DNA of 64,000 nt. Source: Piscibacillus sp052246295. GTDB taxonomy: Bacteria; Bacillota; Bacilli; Bacillales; Alkalibacillaceae. Both the position numbers and the translations under genes were made by a program. Position 1 is the first letter of the stretch, and each line of letters starts with the position of its first letter. Location of the stretch: NCBI GenBank assembly GCA_052246295.1, contig JBQQCO010000008.1, one strand, 5' to 3'. Shown piece by piece: positions 15,435 through 25,108 of the stretch. The notes below the pieces were generated by a model that searched no databases, was not told where the DNA came from, and saw nothing but the letters and a program-made list of their open reading frames with translations.

Positions 15435-18400
15435 TTACATGTTACGACGGTATTGGCCGCCGACTTCGTATAAGGCGTTTGTGATTTGGCCTAAACTTGC
15501 GACTTTAACGGTTTCCATGAGTTCTTCGAAAATGTTACCGTTTGAAGCCGCGACTTCTTTAAGGCGTGCTAATGCTTTGTCTGCTTTATCAGAGTTACGC
15601 GTCTGGAAGTCACGCAGATTCTTAATTTGTTGCTGTTTCTCTTCTTGCGATGCACGAGCCACTTCCATTGAGTTGATCTCATCTTCAGATGGTGGGTTCG
15701 GATTCACATATGTGTTCACCCCAACAATTGGAAGTTCACCTGAGTGCTTTTTACCTTCATAATATAGAGATTCTTCTTGAATCTTACCACGTTGATACTG
15801 GCGTTCCATCGCACCGAGTACGCCACCGCGGTCGTTAATGCGTTCGAACTCTTGTAAAACCGCTTCTTCAACAAGGTCTGTTAGTTCTTCTAAAATAAAT
15901 GAGCCTTGTAGTGAGTTTTCGTTTTTCGTTAGGCCGAACTCTTTATTAATAATCATCTGGATTGCCATTGCACGACGAACGGATTCTTCAGTTGGTGTTG
16001 TAATGGCTTCGTCATAAGCGTTCGTGTGTAGTGAGTTCGTGTTGTCCTGAATCGCGATTAAGGCTTGTAGCGTCGTACGGATGTCGTTGAAGTCCACTTC
16101 CTGTGCGTGTAGTGAACGCCCAGATGTTTGGATGTGATACTTCAACTTCTGACTACGTTCGTTAGCACCGTATTTATCTCGCATCGCAACTGACCAAATG
16201 CGGCGTGCCACACGGCCAATTACCGTATACTCTGGATCTAATCCGTTTGAGAAGAAGAACGACAAATTCGGTGCGAACTTATTAATATCCATGCCACGGC
16301 TCAAGTAGTACTCAACGTACGTGAAGCCATTCGCAAGTGTAAACGCTAGCTGACTGATTGGATTCGCTCCCGCTTCTGCGATGTGATACCCAGAAATCGA
16401 AACCGAGTAGTAGTTACGAACTTCATTATTAATGAAGTATTCCTGAATATCACCCATCATACGTAGTGCAAACTCAGTTGAGAAGATACACGTGTTTTGG
16501 CCTTGGTCTTCTTTTAAGATATCTGCCTGAACCGTGCCACGAACAACCGAAATCGTTTCAGCTTTAATTTGTTCAAATTCTTTTTGATTTGGATCGCGCC
16601 CATTTTCGTCTTTGAACTTCTTCAGCTGCTGGTCAATCGCTGTGTTAAAGTACATCGCCAAGATAATCGGTGCTGGTCCGTTAATTGTCATCGATACAGA
16701 TGTCATTGGATCCACTAAATCGAAGCCATCATAAAGTTTCTTCATGTCATCTAACGTACAAATGCTGACACCAGACTCCCCTACTTTACCGTAAATGTCT
16801 GGACGCTCATCCGGGTCTTCACCGTATAATGTTACGGAATCAAATGCCGTACTTAAACGTTTAGCCGCTTCATTTTTCGATAAGTAATGGAAACGACGAT
16901 TAGTACGTTCAGGCGTTCCTTCTCCAGCAAACTGACGTGTTGGGTCTTCCCCTTTACGCTTGAACGGGAAAACACCTGCCGTGAACGGGAAGGCACCTGG
17001 CACATTTTCCATCAGCATCCAATATAAACGGTCGCCCCAGTCGCGATATTTCGGTAACGCAACTTTCGGTACTTTTATACCTGATAAGCTTTCTGTGTTT
17101 AAATCGACGGTAAATTCTTTGTCTCGAACTTTATAAGACAGTTGATCTTTCGTGTATGTTTCTTTCAGTTCATCAAATTTCTCTAATTTAGCCTTGTTGT
17201 CGGCTTCTAATTCTTTTTCGTACTTCTCGATTAGTTGTTTCAGCTCTTCAACTTGACCGATTTCCTCTTCGGTCCCTTTTAATTGATAAAGCTTACGCGC
17301 AATCTTGCTTTGTTTCTTCGCATCTTCTTTATAACCTTGAACCGTTTGAACGATGTCACGTAAATATTGACGGCGCTCAGGTGGAATGATTAAGTTTTGC
17401 TTTTCGACTAACTTAATTTTTGTCTCGAAAGGCACTTCAACATTCCAGTCGTAACGGTCATTAATCGTTTCTAAAATGGATGCAAACAACGTGTTCGTTC
17501 CAGGGTCGTTAAACTGTGACGCAATTGTACCGAATACCGGGAACGTCTCAGGATCATCATGGAATAGCATGCGGCTACGGCTGTACTGTTTACGCACTTG
17601 GTTAAACGCATCCTCAGATCCTTTTTGTTCGAACTTGTTAATGACGATGAAATCCGCAAAATCGATCATATCGATTTTTTCTAACTGAGTCGGCGCACCG
17701 AATTCAGCCGTCATCACATACATCGATAAGTCTGTGATTTCGGTAATTTCAGCATCCCCTTGACCGATTCCACTCGTTTCAACGATGATGAAGTCAAAAT
17801 CAGCTGCTTTCACGACACGAATCGCATCTAAAATGGCTTGTGACAGCTCTGTTTTAGAACTACGCGTCGCAAGGGAGCGCATATACACGCGTTCATTAAA
17901 AATCGCATTCATACGAATACGGTCACCAAGTAGTGCACCACCTGTTTTCTTCTTCGTTGGGTCAACAGATAAAATCGCAAGCTTCTTATCAGGAACCTCA
18001 TTGATGAAACGACGAACAAGCTCATCTGTTAATGAACTTTTACCAGCACCACCTGTACCTGTAATCCCTAGAACCGGTACGTCTTCACGAGTAATTTTTA
18101 ATAAATCTTGAAGTTTGTCACTCGTTACGTCTTCATTTTCAACGTGAGAAATTAGTCGCGCAATTGCTTGGTAATCTCCCTTTTGTGCCTTTGTCGCATC
18201 GGACTCTAGCTCAAGCGGTGTAGGATGATCACATTCTTCTAGCATTGTGTTAATCATGCCTTGTAAACCAATCTGACGTCCATCCTCTGGTGAGAAAATA
18301 CGCGCCACACCATGGTCGTGAAGTTCTTTAATTTCACGAGGTAAAATAACCCCGCCTCCACCACCGTAAACACGGATATGTCCTGCACCTTTTTCATTGA

Positions 18401-18659
18401 GTAAATCAACCATGTACTTAAAATATTCCACGTGTCCACCTTGGTAAGATGAAATCGCAATCCCTTGTACGTCTTCCTGAATTGCCGCGTTCACCACTTC
18501 TTCAACCGAACGGTTATGCCCAAGGTGAATGATTTCCGCTCCACTCGCTTGTAAAATACGACGCATAATATTAATCGATGCATCGTGACCATCAAACAAG
18601 CTTGAAGCCGTGACAAAACGAACAGGATGCTTCACTTTGTACACTTCCTGTTGTTGCAT
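15435..18659 (-). CDS. icmF: Fused isobutyryl-CoA mutase with built-in GTPase chaperone
   Basis: Adenosylcobalamin-dependent mutase interconverting isobutyryl-CoA and butyryl-CoA (some members also isovaleryl/pivalyl-CoA). Three parts are seen in the 1074 residues: a B12-binding domain with D23-x-H25 in FDGHDASIN; a MeaB-like G-protein with P-loop GTGGAGKS near 201-208; and the substrate-binding mutase barrel from about residue 560, with FPFTAGVFPF and the C-terminal catalytic core. This order is diagnostic of IcmF. It is the last gene of a minus-strand operon with acyl-CoA dehydrogenases, thiolase and a TetR regulator, consistent with branched or short acyl-CoA use. It has a strong terminator. 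Confidence 0.96.
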   Translation of the reverse strand: MQQQEVYKVKHPVRFVTASSLFDGHDASINIMRRILQASGAEIIHLGHNRSVEEVVNAAIQEDVQGIAISSYQGGHVEYFKYMVDLLNEKGAGHIRVYGGGGGVILPREIKELHDHGVARIFSPEDGRQIGLQGMINTMLEECDHPTPLELESDATKAQKGDYQAIARLISHVENEDVTSDKLQDLLKITREDVPVLGITGTGGAGKSSLTDELVRRFINEVPDKKLAILSVDPTKKKTGGALLGDRIRMNAIFNERVYMRSLATRSSKTELSQAILDAIRVVKAADFDFIIVETSGIGQGDAEITEITDLSMYVMTAEFGAPTQLEKIDMIDFADFIVINKFEQKGSEDAFNQVRKQYSRSRMLFHDDPETFPVFGTIASQFNDPGTNTLFASILETINDRYDWNVEVPFETKIKLVEKQNLIIPPERRQYLRDIVQTVQGYKEDAKKQSKIARKLYQLKGTEEEIGQVEELKQLIEKYEKELEADNKAKLEKFDELKETYTKDQLSYKVRDKEFTVDLNTESLSGIKVPKVALPKYRDWGDRLYWMLMENVPGAFPFTAGVFPFKRKGEDPTRQFAGEGTPERTNRRFHYLSKNEAAKRLSTAFDSVTLYGEDPDERPDIYGKVGESGVSICTLDDMKKLYDGFDLVDPMTSVSMTINGPAPIILAMYFNTAIDQQLKKFKDENGRDPNQKEFEQIKAETISVVRGTVQADILKEDQGQNTCIFSTEFALRMMGDIQEYFINNEVRNYYSVSISGYHIAEAGANPISQLAFTLANGFTYVEYYLSRGMDINKFAPNLSFFFSNGLDPEYTVIGRVARRIWSVAMRDKYGANERSQKLKYHIQTSGRSLHAQEVDFNDIRTTLQALIAIQDNTNSLHTNAYDEAITTPTEESVRRAMAIQMIINKEFGLTKNENSLQGSFILEELTDLVEEAVLQEFERINDRGGVLGAMERQYQRGKIQEESLYYEGKKHSGELPIVGVNTYVNPNPPSEDEINSMEVARASQEEKQQQIKNLRDFQTRNSDKADKALARLKEVAASNGNIFEELMETVKVASLGQITNALYEVGGQYRRNM

Positions 18660-18663
18660 AACA

Positions 18664-19281
18664 TCATCCTCCTCTCGTCAGCTCAAGCTGACTTTTTAGT
18701 AATTCAAATTGTAGATTTGTGTATTGTTCTAATGAAAATTCTTTTTGTAACATCCAACGTCTGAAGCCCCACATTTGTCCTTGAATAAAAATGTTATTCG
18801 CAATAATGGTGAGCTGATCGCTAGATAAATTCGGATAATTATTTTGAATGACACGTTCCAGAAGATGAACCATCTGCCGTTCTTTCTCTAAAACATACTC
18901 TTGAGCATCCTTTGGTAGGGCTTTTAATTCCTGATATAACACCAAAACCTCATCCTGCATATCATCCATCAGCTCGTAATAAGACTTAACCGCTTGATAT
19001 AGCGTGTCTTCTGACGTCTCTTTTGTGTTAAAAACGGCTTCCATCCTCGCCTTTACTTCATCGTAAATGGCATCACAGACGAGAAAAAGAACGTCTTCTT
19101 TTTTCCTGATATATTCATAAAGCGTTCCAATTGAGAAGCCTGCTGCTTTTGCGATTTCTCTTGTTGTTGCACGGTGGAACCCCTTTTGGGTAAAAAGAGA
19201 AACCGCACCTTTTTGCAACTGTTCACGACGCTTTTGAATTAATTGTTCATCCTTAATTGATGAATCAATGGGTTTAACCAT
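18664..19281 (-). CDS. TetR-family regulator (FadR-like)
   Basis: A 205-residue TetR protein. The N-terminal helix-turn-helix is TTREIAKAAGFSIGTLYEYI (about 38-57) followed by KKEDVLF; the C-terminal ligand domain is variable. By context it should repress acyl-CoA genes and be released by an acyl-CoA, like B. subtilis FadR. The ATG at 19281 with AGGTGGAG just upstream is chosen over a GTG three codons earlier; it overlaps the end of the GTPase gene by 8 nt, suggesting translational coupling. Likely targets are palindromes at 24874-24887 and 37533-37546. Confidence 0.85.
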   Translation of the reverse strand: MVKPIDSSIKDEQLIQKRREQLQKGAVSLFTQKGFHRATTREIAKAAGFSIGTLYEYIRKKEDVLFLVCDAIYDEVKARMEAVFNTKETSEDTLYQAVKSYYELMDDMQDEVLVLYQELKALPKDAQEYVLEKERQMVHLLERVIQNNYPNLSSDQLTIIANNIFIQGQMWGFRRWMLQKEFSLEQYTNLQFELLKSQLELTRGG

Positions 19282-20218
19282 TCGCTCCACCTACTTTACG
19301 CCATTCCGATAGCCACTGTTTGGCTAACTGGTAAGGATCATCAGACTGTTTAAGTTCTTCTTGTTTATCGGGGTCGTCTGATACAAACTGATATACATCC
19401 TTCCACAATGCTTCCTGCATGAGTTCATACACTTCATAACGAAGCTGCTCACTTCGTTTTTCCTGACCTGTATTCGTTTCGTCTAAGTAATGACGGTGTT
19501 TTCGGAATGCATCGAACAGTTTATCGAAACCGAAATTCTCAGTCACACTCGTTTCAACGATTTGCGGTTCAAACCCACGATGGCCAGCGATATGAATTAA
19601 ATCACGCAAGGTGTTCTTTAATTTTTTAACACCAGGTAAATCAGCTTTATTCAGGATAAAAAGATCCGCGATTTCCATAATGCCAGCCTTGAAAATTTGA
19701 AGGATATCGCCACTGTTTGGTGTCAGCATAACAGCGGTCGTATCAGCCACCTTCATGATATCGAGTTCAGACTGCCCAACGCCGACTGTTTCCACGATAA
19801 TGTAGTCAAACCCATATGCATCACAAGCACGAATCGCATCTTTGGTTGCTCTTGCAAGACCCCCAAGGCTACCGCGCGTTGCCATACTGCGGATGAATAC
19901 TTCTTGGTCAGTAAAATGTTTATGCATGCGCACTCGGTCACCTAGAAGAGCACCACCGCTGAAAGGACTGGTTGGATCAACTGCGATGACTGCTACATTT
20001 TTACCTTTTTCACGTAAAAGTGTAATGAGGCGATCAACGAGCGAGCTTTTGCCGGCACCTGGTGATCCCGTGATGCCGATGTAATGGGCGTGTTTCTTAC
20101 GCGCATTGAGTTGGCTCATGAGCTCGAGTTTGTCTGGGTGGTCGTTTTCAATGAGTGTGATGGCTCGTGCTAAGGCGCGTTGATCTTGTTCGGCAATGCG
20201 GTCTGCTAGTTGATCCAT
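19274..20218 (-). CDS. meaB: MeaB-type GTPase (methylmalonyl-CoA mutase-associated)
   Basis: G3E-family P-loop GTPase that loads and protects the cobalamin of acyl-CoA mutases. P-loop GSPGAGKS is near residues 51-58; VAVIAVDPTSPFSGGALLGDR (switch region, read in pieces) and the NKAD base-specificity motif follow. The frame is open to 20275, but AAAGGATG sits 7 nt before ATG 20218, which gives the usual length (314). It is odd that a free-standing MeaB is encoded one gene away from IcmF, which carries its own GTPase; it may serve another mutase elsewhere or assist IcmF. It overlaps the TetR gene. Confidence 0.92.
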   Translation of the reverse strand: MDQLADRIAEQDQRALARAITLIENDHPDKLELMSQLNARKKHAHYIGITGSPGAGKSSLVDRLITLLREKGKNVAVIAVDPTSPFSGGALLGDRVRMHKHFTDQEVFIRSMATRGSLGGLARATKDAIRACDAYGFDYIIVETVGVGQSELDIMKVADTTAVMLTPNSGDILQIFKAGIMEIADLFILNKADLPGVKKLKNTLRDLIHIAGHRGFEPQIVETSVTENFGFDKLFDAFRKHRHYLDETNTGQEKRSEQLRYEVYELMQEALWKDVYQFVSDDPDKQEELKQSDDPYQLAKQWLSEWRKVGGANG

Positions 20219-20295
20219 TGGTTTCATCCTTTCTTGATTAAAATTAATGAATGTGAATTGCGATTTATGGTGCACGAAAGAAATGATTCGGGATT

Positions 20296-20419
20296 AGTTT
20301 GCGAAAGGCGGCGACTCCTGCGGGAACAGCACGAGCTGAAAATCACGCAAAACGAATGTAAGTGAGTTTTGTGAAGTTGAGGCCGTGCCCGCGGAAAGCG
20401 TCCGCCTGTAGCAAAACTA
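20296..20419. repeat. Dispersed Bacillaceae-type repeat, inverted orientation
   Basis: AGTTTGCGAAAGGCGGCGAC at one end and GTCCGCCTGTAGCAAAACT at the other pair as inverted ends; internally CTCCTGCGGGAACAGCACGAG and GGCCGTGCCCGCGGAAAGC (read in pieces) match other copies on the opposite strand. It splits the operon between meaB and the acyl-CoA dehydrogenase gene without an obvious terminator. Confidence 0.8.
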
Positions 20420-20430
20420 AAATACACTAA

Positions 20431-21570
20431 TTACTTCGTCACCATTCGTCCGATCACGAGACGTTGGATTTCTTGTGTGCCTTCGTAAATTTGAGTAATT
20501 TTCGCATCACGCATGAAGCGTTCAACTGGGTAATCTTTCGTGTAACCATAACCACCATAAACTTGAACCGCTTCAACCGTTACTTTCATCGCTGTATCAC
20601 CTGCATATAACTTTGCCATCGCCGATTCTTTCTGATACGGCAGGCCTTCTGACTCGTTATACGCCGCTTGATACGTTAATAGACGAGAAGCTTCAACTTG
20701 AGTCGCCATGTCTGCAAGTTTGAACGAAATTCCTTGGTTGTTCGCAATTGGCTTACCAAACTGTTCACGTTCTTTTGCATAGTCCGTTGCTGCGTCTAAT
20801 GCACCTTGAGCAATTCCAACAGCTTGTGCGGCAATACCGTTACGACCGCCGTCTAATGTTGTCATCGCAATTTTGAACCCTTGACCTTCTTCACCTAGCA
20901 TGTTTTCTTTAGGTACTCGGCAGTTTTCAAAAATTAACTCCGTTGTAGGGGATGAACGAATCCCTAACTTCTGTTCTTTTTTACCAAACGAAAATCCGTC
21001 TGTGCCCTTCTCAACGATAAAAGCAGAGATTCCTCTATGCTTCGCGTCAACATCTGTTTTCGCAAACACCACATAGATATCAGCTACGCCACCATTTGTA
21101 ATCCATACTTTGCTTCCGTTTAGAATATAGTCGTCACCGTCTTTTTTCGCAGTCGTGCGCATGGATGCTACATCACTACCAGCACCTGGCTCAGATAATG
21201 CGTAAGCACCTAATGCTTCACCTGTTGCAAGACGTTGTAAGAAGTTTTTCTTCTGATCTTCATTTCCGTAAGTATAAATTGGCCAGCTTGCTAGTGAAAT
21301 GTGAGCCGACAATGTTACCCCAGTAGAGGCACATACACGAGATAATTCTTCAACGGCAATCGCATAGCTCACAAAGTCTGAGCCAATACCACCGTACTCT
21401 TCTGGCCATGGAATTCCTGTTAGGCCAAGTTCAGCCATGGTGTCAAAAATTTCTCGATCAAAGCGCTCTTCTTCATCACGCTCTGCTGCTGTTGGTGCGA
21501 CTTCATTTTCTGCAAAGTCACGAACCATTTTACGTAACATTTGTTGTTCTTCTGTTAGTTGAAAGTTCAT
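20431..21570 (-). CDS. Acyl-CoA dehydrogenase (second of a tandem pair)
   Basis: FAD flavoprotein that oxidises an acyl-CoA to the 2-enoyl-CoA and passes electrons to ETF. The signature ALSEPGAGSD (about 122-131) and the C-terminal QVYGGYGYTKDYPVERFMRD with the catalytic glutamate in QIYEGT are intact; length 379 is normal for short/branched-chain enzymes. It is 14 bp after the first acyl-CoA dehydrogenase gene and clearly paralogous to it. Chain-length preference cannot be fixed; the icmF context favours short or branched substrates. Confidence 0.94.
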   Translation of the reverse strand: MNFQLTEEQQMLRKMVRDFAENEVAPTAAERDEEERFDREIFDTMAELGLTGIPWPEEYGGIGSDFVSYAIAVEELSRVCASTGVTLSAHISLASWPIYTYGNEDQKKNFLQRLATGEALGAYALSEPGAGSDVASMRTTAKKDGDDYILNGSKVWITNGGVADIYVVFAKTDVDAKHRGISAFIVEKGTDGFSFGKKEQKLGIRSSPTTELIFENCRVPKENMLGEEGQGFKIAMTTLDGGRNGIAAQAVGIAQGALDAATDYAKEREQFGKPIANNQGISFKLADMATQVEASRLLTYQAAYNESEGLPYQKESAMAKLYAGDTAMKVTVEAVQVYGGYGYTKDYPVERFMRDAKITQIYEGTQEIQRLVIGRMVTK

Positions 21571-21583
21571 GTCAAAATTCCTC

Positions 21584-22723
21584 CTATTTAAGTAAATGCC
21601 TGCTAATGACTAGATTTTGAATTTCAGTTGTGCCTTCGTAGATTTGAGTGATTTTCGCATCACGCATATATCGCTCAACCGGGTAATCTTTCGTGTAGCC
21701 GTAACCACCGTAGACCTGCACAGCTTCAATTGAAACATCGACTGCCGTTTGAGAGGCGAATTTTTTAGCCATTGAAGCTTCCTTCGCACAGTCAACTCCC
21801 GCTTCATGCATGGATGCTGCGTTATAGATTAATAGTTTTGATCCTTCAACAGCCGTTGCCATATCGGCTAACTTAAACGAAATACCTTGATTATGTGCAA
21901 TTGGCTTTCCGAATTGTTCACGCTCTTTTGCATAACCCGTTGCTGCGTTTAAGGCTGCTTCTGCGATCCCTAATGCTTGTGCCCCAATCCCGATTCGGCC
22001 AATGTTAAGGTTCGAAAGTGCAATTTTATACCCTTCGCCTTCTTCACCTAACAACTGGCTTGCTGGGACTCGGCAGTTATCAAACGTTAGTGGAACCGTT
22101 GCTGAACCGTGAAGGCCCATCTTTTCTTCAGGCTTTCCAACTTCAAAACCTGGTGTGTCTTTTTCAACGATAAACGCGGAAATCCCTTTACTTTCAGCAT
22201 CTTGGTCCGTCTTGGCAAACACAATATACGTATCAGCGTAACCACCGTTAGTGATGAAGATTTTTGATCCGTTTAATACGTACTCATCTCCATCTTTTAC
22301 AGCACGAGTTTTTAGTGAACCAGCATCACTACCTGCACCTGGTTCTGTTAAAGCAAAAGCCCCTAAGTACTCACCTGAAGCTAGCTTTGGAATGTAGTGC
22401 TTCTTTTGCTCGTCTGTTCCGAATTTTAAAATTGGAAACGTTCCGACTGATGTGTGTACCGATAAAATAACACCTAATGTTGCACTTACTTTAGACAATT
22501 CATGAATCGCAATGATGTACGAGACATAATCCATCCCTGCGCCACCGTATTCTTCTGGAACAGGAATACCAAGGATCCCTAGCTCACCCATTTTTTCAAT
22601 AAGCTCTACTGGAAAACGATCCTCAGTTTCCATACGCTCTACAGCTGGTGCGACTTCTTGCTGAGCAAAGTCACGCACCATCTTACGCATCATGTTCTGC
22701 TCATCTGTGAAGTTTAAATTCAT
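21584..22723 (-). CDS. Acyl-CoA dehydrogenase (first of a tandem pair)
   Basis: Same family and length (379) as its downstream neighbour. FALTEPGAGSD lies at about 121-131, and the C-terminus carries QVYGGYGYTKDYPVERYMRD and the catalytic glutamate in QIYEGT. The central region differs more, so the two probably prefer different acyl chains. It starts 13 bp after the 3-hydroxyacyl-CoA dehydrogenase stop and has a GGAGGGCAC ribosome site. Family assignment is certain; substrate is inferred only. Confidence 0.94.
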   Translation of the reverse strand: MNLNFTDEQNMMRKMVRDFAQQEVAPAVERMETEDRFPVELIEKMGELGILGIPVPEEYGGAGMDYVSYIIAIHELSKVSATLGVILSVHTSVGTFPILKFGTDEQKKHYIPKLASGEYLGAFALTEPGAGSDAGSLKTRAVKDGDEYVLNGSKIFITNGGYADTYIVFAKTDQDAESKGISAFIVEKDTPGFEVGKPEEKMGLHGSATVPLTFDNCRVPASQLLGEEGEGYKIALSNLNIGRIGIGAQALGIAEAALNAATGYAKEREQFGKPIAHNQGISFKLADMATAVEGSKLLIYNAASMHEAGVDCAKEASMAKKFASQTAVDVSIEAVQVYGGYGYTKDYPVERYMRDAKITQIYEGTTEIQNLVISRHLLK

Positions 22724-22736
22724 CTAAGGTGCCCTC

Positions 22737-23588
22737 CTATTCGTACACGTAGAAACCGCGGCCAGATTTTTTACCTAACCAACCGGCGCTAACATATTTC
22801 TTAAGTAATGGACATGGACGATACTTGCTGTCACCAAATCCTTCGTAAAGGACTTCCATGATGTATAAGCACGTATCAAGTCCAATAAAGTCTGCTAAGG
22901 TTAATGGACCCATTGGATGATTCATACCGAGCTTCATTACTTCATCGACTGCTTCTGGCTCTGCAACACCCTCATATACTGTGTAAATCGCTTCGTTAAT
23001 CATCGGCATTAATACACGGTTCGAAACAAATCCTGGGTAGTCATTTACTTCAACCGGTGTTTTGTTCAATGCTTTTGCCGCTTCTTCAATCGTTTTATAA
23101 GTTTGATCTGATGTTTGTATCGCACGAATAATCTCAACCAGCTTCATTACTGGAACTGGATTCATGAAGTGCATCCCAATAACTTGTTCAGGACGATTCG
23201 TTACTGCAGCGATATCTGTAATTGGTAGAGATGATGTATTCGTTGCTAGAATCGCGTGTTTTGGCGTCACTTCATCTAACTTTTGGAAAACTTGAGTTTT
23301 AACATCCATGTTTTCAACGACTGCCTCAATAACTAAATCACGGTCACTTGCCTCATCTAATGAGGTTGTCGTCTGAATACGGTTTAACGTTTCTGTCTTT
23401 TCTTCTTCAGTCATACGACCTTTATCAACGTTACGAGATAAAAGCTTCTCCATCGTTGCAAGGCCTTTTTGTAATGCTTCTTCAGATAAATCGTTTAGTT
23501 TAACATCGAAACCAGACTGGGCAAAAACTTGTGCAATCCCCGAGCCCATTTGTCCAGCTCCAATGACCATAACGTTCTTAATTGTCAT
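22737..23588 (-). CDS. mmgB: 3-hydroxybutyryl-CoA dehydrogenase
   Basis: Oxidises (S)-3-hydroxyacyl-CoA to the 3-oxoacyl form with NAD(P). The Rossmann loop GAGQMGSG is at 10-17; ATNTSSLPI and the catalytic HFMNPVPVMKLVE follow. The length of 283 is standard for the single-function enzyme. Second gene of the operon after the thiolase, as in the B. subtilis mmg order (mmgA-mmgB-mmgC), hence the symbol; hbd would be an equal name. Confidence 0.93.
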   Translation of the reverse strand: MTIKNVMVIGAGQMGSGIAQVFAQSGFDVKLNDLSEEALQKGLATMEKLLSRNVDKGRMTEEEKTETLNRIQTTTSLDEASDRDLVIEAVVENMDVKTQVFQKLDEVTPKHAILATNTSSLPITDIAAVTNRPEQVIGMHFMNPVPVMKLVEIIRAIQTSDQTYKTIEEAAKALNKTPVEVNDYPGFVSNRVLMPMINEAIYTVYEGVAEPEAVDEVMKLGMNHPMGPLTLADFIGLDTCLYIMEVLYEGFGDSKYRPCPLLKKYVSAGWLGKKSGRGFYVYE

Positions 23589-23623
23589 GAAAAACCCTTC
23601 CTTTCAATCTCTAAATCTATTAT

Positions 23624-24811
23624 CTACTGTTTTGGTACTTCGATTAATAACGCATCACCTTGACCGCCGCCAGAACAGATTGACGCGATCCCTAAACCGC
23701 CACCACGGCGTTTTAATTCATAAGCTAACGTTAAAACGATACGTGCACCACTTGCACCAATCGGGTGACCAAGTGCAACTGCACCACCGTTCACGTTCAC
23801 TTTTTCCGGATCTAAGCCAGCAATTTTTCCACTTGCTAATGAAACTGCTGCGAAGGCTTCATTAACTTCGAATAAATCAATATCATCTAGGCTATAGCCT
23901 GTTTTTTCTAGTAATTTATTAATCACGATTCCTGGTGTTTCAGGGAATCGGTCTGCTTCAACTGCTACTTCAGCATGGCCAATCACTTTTGCTAGTGTTT
24001 CTTTACCTTCTGCTTTCGCTTTTTCTTCAGACATTAACACCATTGCAGCTGCCCCGTCGTTAACACCTGGTGCGTTACCCGCTGTAATTGTGCCGTCTTT
24101 ATCAAAAGCCGGGCGAAGCTTTGCTAGTTTTTCAGCTGTTGTGCCTTGGCGAGGTGCTTCGTCTGTATCTACGACTATTGGGTCACCTTTACGCTGAGGG
24201 ACTTCAACTGGAACGATTTCATCAGCTAGCTTACCTTCTTCAATTGCCTTAAGCGCACGCTCATGGCTTTGAGCTGCCCAATTATCTTGATCTTCACGAG
24301 ATAACTCGAACTTATTCGCAGTTCGGTTACCGTAAGTTCCCATGTGGACATTTTCAAACGAGCAAGTTAGACCGTCATGCACCATCATGTCGACCACTTT
24401 TTGATCGCCCATACGCATTCCCCAACGCGCGTTTGGCATAAAGTATGGCGCATTACTCATGCTCTCCATTCCACCTGCTACGATTGTGTCTTCCTCTCCT
24501 AAACGTATCATCATATCCCCTAGTGCCACACTACGCATACCTGATGCACATACTTTGTTGATTGTTTCCGTCTTTGTCTCCCAAGGAATTCCTGCATAAC
24601 GTAATGCTTGACGAGATGGAAGTTGACCTTGACCACCTTGTAAAACTGTCCCCATGATCACTTCCTGTACATTCTTTCCTTCAACAGAAGCTCGATTAAG
24701 CGCTTCTTTAATGGCGATTCCACCTAATTGAGCTGCTGTTAACGGGGCAAGACCTCCACCAAATTTACCGAAAGGCGTTCTCGCACCTGCTACAATCACT
24801 GTATTTGACAC
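23624..24811 (-). CDS. mmgA: Acetyl-CoA acetyltransferase (thiolase)
   Basis: Cleaves or forms 3-oxoacyl-CoA. The acyl-accepting cysteine is in NKVCASGM (about C88), with the second active-site segment GGAVALGHPIGASGAR and C-terminal CSGGGQGDA. AAAGGGAGG lies 7 nt before GTG 24811, giving the expected SNTVIVAGARTPFGKF start; the frame is open further to 24853 but without a ribosome site. It is the first gene of the acyl-CoA operon; a promoter with a TetR-type palindrome lies 45-80 bp upstream. Confidence 0.95.
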   Translation of the reverse strand: MSNTVIVAGARTPFGKFGGGLAPLTAAQLGGIAIKEALNRASVEGKNVQEVIMGTVLQGGQGQLPSRQALRYAGIPWETKTETINKVCASGMRSVALGDMMIRLGEEDTIVAGGMESMSNAPYFMPNARWGMRMGDQKVVDMMVHDGLTCSFENVHMGTYGNRTANKFELSREDQDNWAAQSHERALKAIEEGKLADEIVPVEVPQRKGDPIVVDTDEAPRQGTTAEKLAKLRPAFDKDGTITAGNAPGVNDGAAAMVLMSEEKAKAEGKETLAKVIGHAEVAVEADRFPETPGIVINKLLEKTGYSLDDIDLFEVNEAFAAVSLASGKIAGLDPEKVNVNGGAVALGHPIGASGARIVLTLAYELKRRGGGLGIASICSGGGQGDALLIEVPKQ

Positions 24812-24854
24812 TATGATTCCTCCCTTTACTTGACTCTTTGTAAACGCTAACATA

Positions 24855-24888
24855 ATTATAACATAAAACCGACTGAACGCTCGCTCAA
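24855..24888 (-). promoter_or_regulatory. Promoter and FadR-like operator of the acyl-CoA operon
   Basis: The palindrome TGAACGCTCGCTCA (24874-24887; arms differ at one base) overlaps a TTGAGC -35 element with TATGTT 17 bp downstream; an alternative TATAAT is at 24860-24855. The layout matches the fadF promoter, where TGAATGAGCATTCA lies between -35 and -10. B. subtilis FadR sites are TGAATGA...TCATTCA palindromes. Confidence 0.6.
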
Positions 24889-24950
24889 TGGCATAATTTT
24901 ATGAATTTTATTATTAGAAAGATTTAATGAACCATCTTTCCCCATCGAAT

Positions 24951-25044
24951 GGTCCTTTTGCACAGGTTAATAGGTCTTTTTCTTACTTCAACGGTTTTAA
25001 AAATATGTCTTTTGAATCTTTTAATCTATGGATTGGTCCTTTTT
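24951..25044. repeat. Degenerate 21-bp array, core GGTCCTTTT (about five units)
   Basis: GGTCCTTTT at 24951, GGTCTTTTT at 24973, GGTTTTAAA at 24993, GAATCTTTT at 25014 and GGTCCTTTT at 25035 give spacings of 22, 20, 21 and 21 bp. It lies in the divergent gap between the thiolase operon and the gene at 25109, unlike most other arrays here. Confidence 0.55.
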
Positions 25045-25108
25045 AATAATAAACTTGTACATTGATTAATAAAATGAACTAGAGATTGCTTTTTTAAGGG
25101 GGATCCTT

